From assembly GCF_035599575.1 (NCBI RefSeq), contig NZ_CP141179.1, forward strand, positions 3,447,001-3,511,000: a DNA stretch of 64,000 nt, in the 5' to 3' direction. A program made the position numbers and the translations under genes. Of this stretch, positions 39,273-48,863 are shown piece after piece. The stretch comes from Roseovarius sp. Pro17. GTDB taxonomy: Bacteria; Pseudomonadota; Alphaproteobacteria; Rhodobacterales; Rhodobacteraceae. The notes beneath the pieces were generated by a model. It saw only the letters and a list, made by a program, of their open reading frames with translations, ran no database searches and was not told the DNA's origin. The first letter of the stretch is position 1; every line of letters begins with the position of its first letter.

Positions 39273-39302
39273 TGATCCAGCCGGGCGCATCCGCCGTATC
39301 AG
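39273..39302 (+). promoter_or_regulatory. Candidate sigma-E promoter for rpoE-chrR
   Basis: TGATCC (39273-39278) followed after 18 bases by TATCAG (39297-39302). TGATCC is the -35 element described for R. sphaeroides sigma-E promoters; the -10 is a looser match to TAAGA. It lies about 80 bases before the rpoE ATG, consistent with autoregulation. Confidence 0.6.
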
Positions 39303-39384
39303 GCACATGTTTTGCACGATTGACACCTCCGGCCCCCGCTTGGCATCTTTGAGCAGCGCACTTGCGGCGAAACCTCTGCGCGCG

Positions 39385-39996
39385 ATGCAAACGCAACAGT
39401 CAGGACGTAGCCAAGTGCCACAAGACGGGCCAAGCATTCATGGGCAGAGTGAGGCCAGACAGAGCGAAGCCCTGCGATGGGCCATTTGCATTGCGCACAT
39501 CCGCGACAGCGCGGACGAGGCGGCCTTTGCCGAACTGTTCAATCACTTTGCGCCGCGCATCAAGGGCTTCCTGATGAAATCAGGCGCCAGCGCGGCACTG
39601 GCCGAGGAATGTGCGCAGGACGTCATGGCGACGCTATGGCAAAAGGCGCATCTGTTTGATCCGTCCCGCGCCAGTGCAGCCACTTGGATTTTTACCATCG
39701 CGCGCAACCGCCGCATCGACGCGCTGCGCAAGGCGCGCCGACCCGAACCCGAGGACATCGACTGGACTCCCGAGGCGCCGCCCGATCAATCCGACGCATT
39801 GGCGCTGGAACAGGAAAGCGCGCAACTGGCGCGCGCCATCCAAGACCTTCCTGCCAAGCAGAAATCGCTCATCGAGGCCGCGTATTTCAGCGATCTCAGC
39901 CATACCCAGATTGCGGATCAAACCGGCCTGCCCCTTGGTACGATAAAATCCCGCATCCGCCTGGCGCTGGATCGCCTGCGCCACACGATGAAATGA
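39385..39996 (+). CDS. rpoE: ECF sigma factor RpoE (ChrR-controlled, ECF11-type)
   Basis: 203 residues. Sigma region 2: DEAAFAELFNHFAPRIKGFLMKSG, CAQDVMATLWQKAHLFDPSRASAATWIFTIARNRRIDALRK; region 4: LIEAAYFSDLSHTQIADQTGLPLGTIKSRIRLALDRLR. It resembles R. sphaeroides sigma-E closely throughout. The N-terminus is about 20 residues longer than that protein if the ATG at 39385 is used; there is no strong ribosome-binding site, so a later start is possible. It forms a two-gene operon with chrR. Confidence 0.93.
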   Translation: MQTQQSGRSQVPQDGPSIHGQSEARQSEALRWAICIAHIRDSADEAAFAELFNHFAPRIKGFLMKSGASAALAEECAQDVMATLWQKAHLFDPSRASAATWIFTIARNRRIDALRKARRPEPEDIDWTPEAPPDQSDALALEQESAQLARAIQDLPAKQKSLIEAAYFSDLSHTQIADQTGLPLGTIKSRIRLALDRLRHTMK

Positions 39997-40004
39997 GACA
40001 AGAC

Positions 40005-40649
40005 ATGCCAAACTCTATCGAACACCACCTGACGGACGCCCTGCTAATGGGGTATTCCGCAGCCACTCTGCCCGAGGCGTTCAGCCTGACCATCGCCACG
40101 CATGTGTCGATGTGCGACGAATGCCGCGCGCGCCTTGGCGCGTTTGACAGTATTGGCGGCGCCATGCTGGACGCGGCCGAAGCCCCGGCGATGGACCCGT
40201 CCGCAATGGCCGCGGCCCTGACGGCAGCCAAACTGCCGCCTGCCGCATCCCCGGTGCCGCGCAAACCCGGCATCCTGCCGACACCGCTACAAAGCTATGT
40301 CGGTGGCGATCTGGAGGCTGTGAAATGGCGCGCCATCAGTCATGGCGTGCGCCAGGCGATCCTGCCGACACAAGGCGGAGCGACCGCCAGATTGTTGCAT
40401 ATCCGGGCCGGAACCGCCGTGCCTGATCACGGCCATAACGGCACCGAATTGACGCTGGTCCTGCAAGGCGCGTTCATGGACGACGGCGCGCGTTTTGCGC
40501 GAGGCGATATCGAGATCGCGACCGAAGATCTGGATCACTCGCCCATTGCAGATATCGGCGACGATTGCATCTGTCTCGCCGCCACTGACGCGCCGCTCAG
40601 GTTTCGCGGCTGGGTGGCACGCATCGCACAACCGTTCCTGCGAATCTGA
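40005..40649 (+). CDS. chrR: Zinc-dependent anti-sigma factor ChrR
   Basis: 214 residues. The N-terminal anti-sigma domain has the zinc ligands His in EHHLTDALL, then ATHVSMCDEC (His and two Cys). The C-terminal cupin domain has PDHGHNGTELTLVLQGAF and the further His in EDLDHSP, matching the ChrR lyase-like zinc site. Singlet oxygen or organic peroxides release sigma-E by ChrR loss. An ATG at 39993 overlapping the rpoE stop is an alternative start four codons earlier; 40005 agrees better with the R. sphaeroides N-terminus. Confidence 0.95.
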   Translation: MPNSIEHHLTDALLMGYSAATLPEAFSLTIATHVSMCDECRARLGAFDSIGGAMLDAAEAPAMDPSAMAAALTAAKLPPAASPVPRKPGILPTPLQSYVGGDLEAVKWRAISHGVRQAILPTQGGATARLLHIRAGTAVPDHGHNGTELTLVLQGAFMDDGARFARGDIEIATEDLDHSPIADIGDDCICLAATDAPLRFRGWVARIAQPFLRI

Positions 40650-40730
40650 GACGTCGCTAAGCCCCCCCACTCTTGTTGCTGGAGGTATCGCTAACGGTGG
40701 GATCAAATCGCTGTTGTCACAGCACCCCGA

Positions 40731-41123
40731 TCAGACACCGATATCCGGACCGATACACATCAGCGGCTCTTCGCTGCGCTCGACCTCATAAAGTTCGGTC
40801 AACCCCGGATCGTTCTCGAACTGCGCGATCAGTCCGCCAGCACCGCGCCGGAAACTCCAGCACTGCGGGTCAGGCTCAGTATCGTAGACAAAGCAGATCA
40901 GGCCATTGTCCTCATACCACTCGCCCTCCTGACACCGCCGGTCAAGAAAGGACCAGCGCACACGACGGTTCGCTAGGTATTGCTCGGTCCCATAGGGCGC
41001 GCCCAGGCTGCCATAGGTAAAGGTCTTGCCCTCAGTGTAGGCCTCGAACTCGTCGGCCGTCATCATGCCTTGGGCAAGAGCGGGCGAGGCAAGGAGCGTC
41101 AGGATCACGATCAGGGTGCGCAT
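40731..41123 (-). CDS. Exported hypothetical protein with four cysteines
   Basis: 130 residues with a signal peptide (cleavage after ALA, about residue 18). The mature part begins MMTADEFEAYTEGKTFTYG and contains Cys in RRCQEGEWYED, LICFVYD, PQCWSFR and LMCIGPD, probably two disulfides in the periplasm. I do not recognise a named family, though short proteins with TADEFEAYTxGKTxTY are common in Rhodobacterales. Start chosen to give the signal peptide; an upstream in-frame start at 41279 overlaps the alkB-like gene. Confidence 0.7.
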   Translation of the reverse strand: MRTLIVILTLLASPALAQGMMTADEFEAYTEGKTFTYGSLGAPYGTEQYLANRRVRWSFLDRRCQEGEWYEDNGLICFVYDTEPDPQCWSFRRGAGGLIAQFENDPGLTELYEVERSEEPLMCIGPDIGV

Positions 41124-41164
41124 GGCGCAAACATGCCACGACGCGCCGCCGCCCGCCACAGATT

Positions 41165-42286
41165 TTAGCTGTCTGGCCCGGAGGCGGTCCAGCGATCGAC
41201 ACGGCGGTCCATCACCCTGCGCCATAGTGATGGAGCCAATGACAGTGCTGCCATCATCGGCAGCGGATAGGGCAGACACGGCATATCACCGCGCGTCAGA
41301 CGCAGCGCCGGATAGGGCGTGGCGGGCGCGATGTGATGATCCGAATGGCGCGGCGCGTTCAGCGTCAGCGCAGAGGAAAAGCGATGCGGCGCATTCCACG
41401 AATGGGCTGGCCCCACAGGCTCCAACCCGCCACTTGGCAACGTGCGGCGACGCAGACCGTAATGCTGGACATAATCCGACATGAGAATCTGCATCTGCGC
41501 ATAGAGGCACATCGCGATATATGCAGCGACACCCCACAACCCGGCCAGCGCAGCCGCCAGCAAAATACAGGCGATCCCGCCCAAGACATAGAGAACATAA
41601 GGGTGGCGCCACACAGGCCGCCTGGCACGGCGCAGCATGGCCGTCTCGGCGCGCAAACCGGCGACGAATCCACCCCACCCGGCCCGCATGGCAAATCGGT
41701 AGAACCCAATGCCCTTGGCCGCGCTGTTGGGGTCGCCCGAACTGCCCACATGCACATGATGCACCAGCAGATGCGCGCTGGCGTGATGCCCCACCAGCAG
41801 GCTGGTATAGACCGCCCGGCCCATGATCCGCAGCGTCCGCGCGCGCTTGTGAATCAACTCATGCGCGACCGGATGCGCGATCTGGCCAAACACCATCCCG
41901 GCGGCAATCCCTAGGCAGATCCGCTGCCCCCCTCCGAGGCCGGACTGCCCTGCGACCGCCCAGACCGCCACGGTCAGTACCACAAAATGCACCGCACCCA
42001 GCACAGCGAGCAGCCGGGGCGCGCCCGGAAATTCGGCGCTGCTGTCCACCTCGGCCGGGGCCGCCGCGATCATCCGATCCAGCGCGAAGGTTAGAACCGT
42101 CATGTAAAGCAGCGTCGCGATGGGCCAGAGACCGCCAACCGCAGCGCTGAGCAGGATCATCGCGATCGGCGCAAGGGTCGCGCAGGTAAACAGGATCATT
42201 CCGGGCGCCTCCACCTTTGGCCAATCAGGCCGGTTTCCAGCCGCAATATATGAACCCGCCGCCGCGATCACGGCAAAAAACCACAA
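41165..42286 (-). CDS. AlkB-type alkane 1-monooxygenase / membrane di-iron hydroxylase
   Basis: 373 residues with about six membrane spans and the histidine boxes of the AlkB group: HELIHK near residue 142, LLVHHVHVGSSGDPNSA near 173, and the C-terminal PRHSDHH near 315; the AlkB-specific DYVQHYGL motif is also present. These residues bind two irons for terminal hydroxylation of alkanes or fatty acyl chains, supplied with electrons by rubredoxin. No rubredoxin or rubredoxin reductase gene is next to it. Alkane specificity is inferred, not shown. Confidence 0.85.
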   Translation of the reverse strand: MWFFAVIAAAGSYIAAGNRPDWPKVEAPGMILFTCATLAPIAMILLSAAVGGLWPIATLLYMTVLTFALDRMIAAAPAEVDSSAEFPGAPRLLAVLGAVHFVVLTVAVWAVAGQSGLGGGQRICLGIAAGMVFGQIAHPVAHELIHKRARTLRIMGRAVYTSLLVGHHASAHLLVHHVHVGSSGDPNSAAKGIGFYRFAMRAGWGGFVAGLRAETAMLRRARRPVWRHPYVLYVLGGIACILLAAALAGLWGVAAYIAMCLYAQMQILMSDYVQHYGLRRRTLPSGGLEPVGPAHSWNAPHRFSSALTLNAPRHSDHHIAPATPYPALRLTRGDMPCLPYPLPMMAALSLAPSLWRRVMDRRVDRWTASGPDS

Positions 42287-42357
42287 CGCCCCTCGGTCTC
42301 TTCCATATCGGCGTTAACACGATTAGATGAATGGGGCAGGCATAACACGAGGGCGGC

Positions 42358-43644
42358 ATGGCCTTTTTCAAGAAGCTCAAGGATCGGCTGTTCAATTCCT
42401 CGTCCAAGCTGGACGAAGGGCTGGACGCGATCATGCAGGACGGCGACCTGGAGGATACCGACCCCCCCGATGTCCAGCCAACGCCGCAGCCAGATCTCCC
42501 CGCGCCCGAACCAGCGCCCGCCGAACCAGCGCCAGCCGAGCCTGCTCCCGTCGAGCCTGCTCCCTCCGAGGATGCGCCCCGCACACCTGCACGCCCGCCC
42601 CCTACGCCCGAGGAAATCCCCCCGCCGGTCAGCGAAATCTCCGCCGAGACGCCGCCCGAGATCCCCACTCAGCCAGTGCGGCCCACCGCCGCGCCGACGC
42701 CGCTGGAAATCCCGATCGAGGACATCCCGACAGCCGATCCAGACACCAACCAACGCAGCGGCCTACTGGGCCGTCTCTTTGTCCGTGGCGACATCGCCCG
42801 CGCCCCGCGCCGCGTGCTGGACGACGACATGCTTGAGCAGCTCGAAGAGCTGCTGATCACCGCAGACATGGGTGTCGAGACCGCCCTGCGCGTCACCGCC
42901 AACATGGCCGAAGGGCGCATGGGAAAACGCCTGTCGGCGCAAGAGATCAAGCAACTCCTCGCCGCCGAAATTGCCCGCATCATGGAGCCGGTGGCGCAGC
43001 CCATGCCGCTCTATCGCAGAACTCCGCAGGTCGTGCTGGTGGTCGGTGTCAACGGGTCGGGCAAAACGACGACCATCGGCAAGCTGGCCAGCCAGTTCAA
43101 GGCGGCGGGCAAATCAGTGGTTATTGCTGCCGGTGATACTTTCCGCGCTGCTGCGGTTGAGCAGTTGCAAATCTGGGGTGATCGCGCAGGCGTGCCAGTG
43201 CTGACCGCCCCCGAGGGCAGCGATCCGGCCAGCCTTGCCTGGGACGCGATGGAGCAGGCTGAACGCGACGGTGTGGACCTGTTGATGATCGACACTGCCG
43301 GGCGCCTGCAAAACCGCGCCGACCTGATGGAGGAACTGGCCAAAATCGTCCGTGTCATCCGCAAAAAGGATGAAACCGCCCCGCACAATACGCTGCTGGT
43401 GCTGGACGCCACGACCGGCCAGAACGCCCTTAGCCAGGTTGAGACGTTCCAAAAGCTGGCCGACGTGTCGGGCCTCGTGATGACGAAACTGGACGGCACC
43501 GCGCGCGGCGGTGTTCTGGTGGCGCTGGCGGACAAATTCGGCCTGCCGATCCACGCCATCGGCGTGGGCGAACAGATCGACGATCTGGCCCCCTTCGATC
43601 CCGAAGAATTCGCCGCAGCGCTGACGGGCCTCGACACCGGGTGA
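42358..43644 (+). CDS. ftsY: Signal recognition particle receptor FtsY
   Basis: 428 residues. An acidic, Pro/Ala/Glu-rich N-terminal region (about residues 20-130, with repeats of APAEPAP) precedes the NG domain: VVGVNGSGKTTTIGKLA (G1), GDTFRAAAVEQL, LMIDTAGRLQNRADLMEEL, VMTKLDGTARGG and GVGEQIDDLAPFDPEEF. SRP-dependent targeting of membrane proteins at the inner membrane. Followed by EamA and YciB genes, a common Rhodobacterales order. Confidence 0.97.
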   Translation: MAFFKKLKDRLFNSSSKLDEGLDAIMQDGDLEDTDPPDVQPTPQPDLPAPEPAPAEPAPAEPAPVEPAPSEDAPRTPARPPPTPEEIPPPVSEISAETPPEIPTQPVRPTAAPTPLEIPIEDIPTADPDTNQRSGLLGRLFVRGDIARAPRRVLDDDMLEQLEELLITADMGVETALRVTANMAEGRMGKRLSAQEIKQLLAAEIARIMEPVAQPMPLYRRTPQVVLVVGVNGSGKTTTIGKLASQFKAAGKSVVIAAGDTFRAAAVEQLQIWGDRAGVPVLTAPEGSDPASLAWDAMEQAERDGVDLLMIDTAGRLQNRADLMEELAKIVRVIRKKDETAPHNTLLVLDATTGQNALSQVETFQKLADVSGLVMTKLDGTARGGVLVALADKFGLPIHAIGVGEQIDDLAPFDPEEFAAALTGLDTG

Positions 43645-43693
43645 TGCGCCTCCTGATGCGTCTCGCCATAGCACGCCGCGAGCATGTCCACGC

Positions 43694-44599
43694 ATGAGCG
43701 ACTGGCTGATCTCACTAGAAGGGACAGCGGCAGGCCATCACCTGGCCCTCGCCCTCGCCATCATGGCTGCGATTCTGCACGCCGCCTTCGGCGCGTTGCA
43801 AAAAGGGCGGCGGCACGATCCATGGCTGACCCGCGGCGCTTCCGATATCAGTTATGCGGCGATTACCGCACCCCTCGCCCTCTTCGTGGTGCCATGGCCC
43901 GAGCCCCATATGTGGCCTCTATTTGCTGGGGCGTGGGCGCTGCACACGGTCTACAAGATCCTGCAAGCGATGGCCTATTCGCGCGGTGCCTTCACTGTCG
44001 TTTATCCGGTCGTGCGCGGCACCGGGCCGCTCTTTGCGGTGATCGGTGCCTACCTGATCTTTGGCGAGACGTTCAATGTCGTGCAATGGATTGGCGTCGG
44101 CGTACTGCTCTCCGGGATCTTTGGGCTGGCGTTCTATAACCTGATGTTCCTGACCGCTGCACGTGACACCCTGCCCGCCGCGCTCATGCTGGCATTCGTG
44201 ACCGGCCTGCTGGTCGCATCCTACACCACTTTTGATGCCTACGGCATCCGCGCCACCGCCGATCCATTCACCTTCCTCGCGTGGTTCTTTTTTATCGACG
44301 GGCTGACGATGCCGCTGATCGCCCTGCACCGCTGGCGCCGGATGGAGGCGCCGCCCACCCCCGGCCCACTGATGCTGCGCGGTGCCATCGGAGGCGTGTT
44401 GGCCCTGCTGTCCTTCGGCGCGATCATGCTGGCCACCCGCCTCGACAATGTCGGCGAGGCGGCGGTCCTGCGCGAAACATCCACCGTCTTTGCCGCCCTC
44501 ATTGGCTGGCTGGTCCTGGGCGAAACGGTCGGCCCAAGGCGCACGGCGCTGATGTCGCTCATTGCCATCGGTGCCATCATAGTTGAAATGGGCGGGTAG
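43694..44599 (+). CDS. EamA/DMT family transporter
   Basis: 301 residues, ten predicted membrane spans in two EamA repeats (first half ending GVGVLLSGIFGLAFYNL; second half with LDNVGEAAVLRETSTVFAALIGWLVLGETVGPRR). The inner-membrane drug/metabolite transporter family exports diverse small molecules; the substrate is unknown. It is 18 bases before yciB and likely in one operon with it. Confidence 0.88.
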   Translation: MSDWLISLEGTAAGHHLALALAIMAAILHAAFGALQKGRRHDPWLTRGASDISYAAITAPLALFVVPWPEPHMWPLFAGAWALHTVYKILQAMAYSRGAFTVVYPVVRGTGPLFAVIGAYLIFGETFNVVQWIGVGVLLSGIFGLAFYNLMFLTAARDTLPAALMLAFVTGLLVASYTTFDAYGIRATADPFTFLAWFFFIDGLTMPLIALHRWRRMEAPPTPGPLMLRGAIGGVLALLSFGAIMLATRLDNVGEAAVLRETSTVFAALIGWLVLGETVGPRRTALMSLIAIGAIIVEMGG

Positions 44600-44617
44600 C
44601 CTCCGGAGGAAGACCAA

Positions 44618-45217
44618 ATGAGCGAACGCAAGATCAACGGCGCACTGAAAACCGCGCTTGAACTCGGCCCAATACTGGCCTTTTTCGTCGCCTATATCTG
44701 GCTCAAGGACCGCACTTTTCTGATCGCTGGCACCGAATACGAAGGCTTCATCGTGGTCACCGCAGGATTTATCCCGGTGTTCCTGATCTCAATCGCGATC
44801 CTCTGGGCGCTGACCGGCCACCTGTCGAAAATGCAGGCGATGACGGCCATCCTCATCACCGTCTTTGGCGGCCTCAGTATCTGGTTCAACGACCCCCGGT
44901 TCTTCAAGATGAAACCAACAATCATCTACCTCCTCTTCGGCGGCATCCTTGGCGTCGGTCTGCTGCAAGGTAAATCCTATCTGCAAACCGTGATGGACGC
45001 CGTCATGCCGCTGACGCACGAGGGCTGGATGATCCTCACCCGCCGCCTGACGCTGTTTTTCTTTGGCCTCGCCATTCTGAACGAAATCATCTGGCGCACC
45101 CAATCCGAGGAGACATGGGTCTATTTCAAAACCTTCGGCCTGACAGCGGCCATTTTCCTCTTCTTCATCACCCAGTCCAAAACCTTCCGCGAGCATAGCT
45201 CCGAGCCGAAGGAGTGA
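44618..45217 (+). CDS. yciB: Inner membrane protein YciB (IspZ/septation protein A family)
   Basis: 199 residues with five predicted spans. Family markers: LELGPILAFFVAY at residues 14-26, FGGLSIWFNDPRFFKMKPTIIYLLFG near 87-112, and RRLTLFFFGLAILNEIIWR near 146. The family is linked to cell envelope integrity and septation. GGAGGA precedes the ATG. Confidence 0.93.
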   Translation: MSERKINGALKTALELGPILAFFVAYIWLKDRTFLIAGTEYEGFIVVTAGFIPVFLISIAILWALTGHLSKMQAMTAILITVFGGLSIWFNDPRFFKMKPTIIYLLFGGILGVGLLQGKSYLQTVMDAVMPLTHEGWMILTRRLTLFFFGLAILNEIIWRTQSEETWVYFKTFGLTAAIFLFFITQSKTFREHSSEPKE

Positions 45218-45300
45218 CCGCGATTTCGTCGTTCTTCCAAATACTCTCGCCCGAGGCCGCCCCAGTTGACGCAGGCGCGCGGCAGGAGTAGATGCGACGT

Positions 45301-45353
45301 CGTGGCGATTTGTTACCGGATTGCGGGCCACGTTAAATAATTCGCTAAAAGGT
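45301..45353 (+). ncRNA. SAM-II riboswitch controlling metZ
   Basis: The SAM-II consensus is present in order: CGTGGCGATTTG, a short loop, TTGC, GCCACG pairing back to CGTGGC (45301-45306 with 45327-45332), then TTAAA and the conserved GCTAAA (45344-45349) used in the pseudoknot. It lies 70 bases before metZ, the standard alphaproteobacterial position, and should shut off metZ when S-adenosylmethionine is abundant. Confidence 0.93.
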
Positions 45354-45365
45354 CACGGGAAAGGC

Positions 45366-45398
45366 CCCCCTTTTCGCATGACCGGCACGGGGTTTTTT
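45366..45398 (+). terminator. Possible attenuator between riboswitch and metZ
   Basis: CCCC (45366-45369) can pair with GGGG (45389-45392), followed by six Ts (45393-45398). The loop is long and the stem short, so this is a weak candidate for the transcriptional part of the SAM-II switch. Confidence 0.3.
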
Positions 45399-45423
45399 AT
45401 GGGCACAGCCCGGAGGTCGAAAC

Positions 45424-46602
45424 ATGACAGATGACTGGAACACCCGCACCGCGATGGTGCATGGCGGCACCTGCCGCAGCCAGTGGGGCGAGCTGAGCGA
45501 GGCAATCTTCCTCACTCAAGGCTTCGTCTACGATACCGCCGAGGCCGCACAGGCCCGTTTTATCGAAACCGGTCCCGACGAATACATCTATGCCCGCTAC
45601 GGCAATCCCACCGTGGCCATGTTCGAAAAACGCATCGCCCTGCTGGAGGGTGCCGAGGATGCCTTTGCCACCGCCAGCGGCATGGCCGCAGTGTCGGGCG
45701 CGCTGACCTCAATGCTGAAGGCAGGCGATCACGTCGTCGCGGCGCGCGCTCTCTTTGGCTCGTGCCTTTATGTGCTCAGCGACATTCTGGCGCGCTACGG
45801 CGTCGAGGTAACCTTTGTCGACGGCACCGATCTGGACCAGTGGCGGGATGCGATCCGACCCGACACCACCTCCGTCTTTTTCGAAACCATCGCCAACCCC
45901 ACGCTGGAAGTCGTCGATATCGAAGCCGTCGCGAAACTCGCCCACGCGCAGGGTGCGCTGGTGGTGGTCGACAACGTATTCGCCACACCGGTCTTTTCCA
46001 ACGCCATCGCGCAGGGCGCTGACGTGGTCGTTTATTCGGCAACGAAACATATCGACGGACAGGGCCGCGCGTTGGGAGGAATCGTCCTTGGCACGCGCGA
46101 CTTTATCCGCGGCACGCTAGAGCCGTACATGAAGCATACCGGCGGCTCCATGTCGCCTTTTACAGCATGGATCATGCTCAAGGGGCTTGAGACGATAGAC
46201 CTGCGCGTGCGCGCTCAGGCGGCGACGGCACTGGCGCTGACCGAGGCGCTGCAAGGCCACACCAAGCTGAAACGCGCCCTGTATCCCGGCCACACCAGCC
46301 ATCCCCAGAACGATCTGGTGGTTCGTCAGATGGGCAAGGGCGGCACTGTCGTAGCCTTGGAACTGGCAGGCCAGCCCGAGGCGTTCCGCTTTCTCAACGC
46401 GCTCAAAATCGTGCTGATCTCGAACAATCTGGGCGATACGAAATCGATCATCACCCATCCCGCGACCACCACGCATCAACGCCTGCCAGAGGCGCAACGC
46501 GCCAGCCTCGGCATCACACCGGGCCTTGTGCGACTGTCGCTGGGCATAGAGGATGAGGGTGATCTGATCGCTGATATCATGCAGGCGCTGGACGCCGTTT
46601 AA
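45424..46602 (+). CDS. metZ: O-succinylhomoserine sulfhydrylase
   Basis: 392 residues of the Cys/Met metabolism PLP family; makes homocysteine directly from O-succinylhomoserine and sulfide. The PLP Lys is in VVYSATKHIDGQGRALGG near residue 210; YARYGNPT and TASGMAAVS are the other signatures. A strong CGGAGG precedes the ATG, with a SAM-II riboswitch further upstream. The short sequence TKHIDGQGR favours MetZ over cystathionine enzymes. Confidence 0.93.
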   Translation: MTDDWNTRTAMVHGGTCRSQWGELSEAIFLTQGFVYDTAEAAQARFIETGPDEYIYARYGNPTVAMFEKRIALLEGAEDAFATASGMAAVSGALTSMLKAGDHVVAARALFGSCLYVLSDILARYGVEVTFVDGTDLDQWRDAIRPDTTSVFFETIANPTLEVVDIEAVAKLAHAQGALVVVDNVFATPVFSNAIAQGADVVVYSATKHIDGQGRALGGIVLGTRDFIRGTLEPYMKHTGGSMSPFTAWIMLKGLETIDLRVRAQAATALALTEALQGHTKLKRALYPGHTSHPQNDLVVRQMGKGGTVVALELAGQPEAFRFLNALKIVLISNNLGDTKSIITHPATTTHQRLPEAQRASLGITPGLVRLSLGIEDEGDLIADIMQALDAV

Positions 46603-46620
46603 CCCCGAGGGAGATATCCA

Positions 46621-47520
46621 ATGGCCGACCGTTTGACAGGGATCGTCACGCCGCTGCTAACCCCATTCAACGATGATTTCAGCCTCGCAGATGACCTTTA
46701 TGTGGATCACGCGGCCACTTGCCTTGCCCAAGGGTCGCATTTCCTGTCGCCCTTTGGCACGACCAGCGAGGCGCTCAGCCATTCGGTGGCCGAACGGATG
46801 CGCGCGGTCGAACTGCTGATCGACAGTGGCGCCGCACGCGCCGATCAGCTGATGCCGGGGACCGGACTGTGCAACCTCGAGGAAACCACGGCACTTTGCC
46901 GCCATGCGGTCGAGCTGGGTTGCGTCGCCGTGATGACACTGCCGCCCTTCTATTTCGTCACAGCCAGCGATGAGGGGCTATACCGCTATTTCAGCGCCCT
47001 GATCGAGGCGGTGGGCAATGACGCGCTGACCATCTGCCTCTATCACATCCCGCAATATGCCGGCATCGGCATCTCGCCCGCCCTCGCCGCGCGCCTTAAC
47101 CAGGCCTTTCCAGAGGTCGTGACCGCGCTCAAGGACAGCTCGGGCGATTGGGATAACACGCGCGCAGTGATCGAGTCCGCGCCGGGCATATCTGTCTTTC
47201 CCGGCTCTGAGGCGGCGATGCTGGACGCGATGGCGCTGGGTGGGGGCGGATGCATATCGGCTAGTTGCAATTCCAACGCAGTCGGCATTCGCAAGCTTTA
47301 TGACCTTGCCCGCGCGGGCGATACGGCAGGGGCAAAGGCGCTGAGGCCGCAGATCGACGCGCACCGCGCCGCCGTGCATACTGGCGGGCTAATCCCCGGC
47401 CTCAAGGCGCTGAAGGCGCAACAGACCGGTGATGCGCGCTGGTTGAACCTGCGCCCGCCGCTGATGCCCGCGACGCCCGATCTGGCAGCGCCGCTTGCCG
47501 AAACTATCTGGCAGGGCTAA
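46621..47520 (+). CDS. Dihydrodipicolinate synthase family aldolase
   Basis: 299 residues of the DapA/NAL TIM-barrel family. The Schiff-base Lys is in VTALKDSSGDW near residue 165 and the partner Tyr in CLYHIPQ near 140; the Thr-Thr motif is GTTSEALS near 47. Divergence from true DapA suggests another 2-oxoacid aldolase or a decarboxylating aldolase; no pathway neighbour helps. It starts 18 bases after metZ. Confidence 0.85.
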   Translation: MADRLTGIVTPLLTPFNDDFSLADDLYVDHAATCLAQGSHFLSPFGTTSEALSHSVAERMRAVELLIDSGAARADQLMPGTGLCNLEETTALCRHAVELGCVAVMTLPPFYFVTASDEGLYRYFSALIEAVGNDALTICLYHIPQYAGIGISPALAARLNQAFPEVVTALKDSSGDWDNTRAVIESAPGISVFPGSEAAMLDAMALGGGGCISASCNSNAVGIRKLYDLARAGDTAGAKALRPQIDAHRAAVHTGGLIPGLKALKAQQTGDARWLNLRPPLMPATPDLAAPLAETIWQG

Positions 47521-47628
47521 AGCGTTTCGCGACAAACTTGAATTACAACTTGTCTCGAAACGCCCACCCGATTAACAGGTTGCGCGCGTTTCGCCATATT
47601 GTTGTGAACCAAAAATAAGTCGAAACGC
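47521..47628. repeat. REPIN/MITE-like element, copy 1
   Basis: Two inverted units side by side: GCGTTTCG...CGAAACGC at 47522-47563, whose arms extend to a 17-19-bp imperfect stem through GACAA(A)CTTG / CAACTTGTC, and GCGTTTCG...CGAAACGC at 47586-47628. The whole is bounded by AAAGCGTTTCG and CGAAACGCTTT, touches the stop of the aldolase gene at one end and lies 11 bases from the folE2 stop at the other. Confidence 0.75.
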
Positions 47629-47639
47629 TTTAAGCCGCC

Positions 47640-48740
<1,101 letters not shown>

Positions 48741-48814
48741 TCTGCCACTCCTTGGCTCAAAGTCTGCACATATAAGTTAGGGCTGCCACCCGCAATTACC
48801 ACGCCCGCCAAAGA

Positions 48815-48843
48815 AAACGCCCGCCACGGAAAGGGCGGGCGGG
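48815..48843 (-). terminator. Terminator after DUF2853 gene
   Basis: On the minus strand GCCCGCCC is followed by a short loop and GGCGGGC, then GTTTTC. It starts about 20 bases after the DUF2853 stop codon. Confidence 0.7.
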
Positions 48844-48863
48844 CCTGCGCATGACGGACGGGA

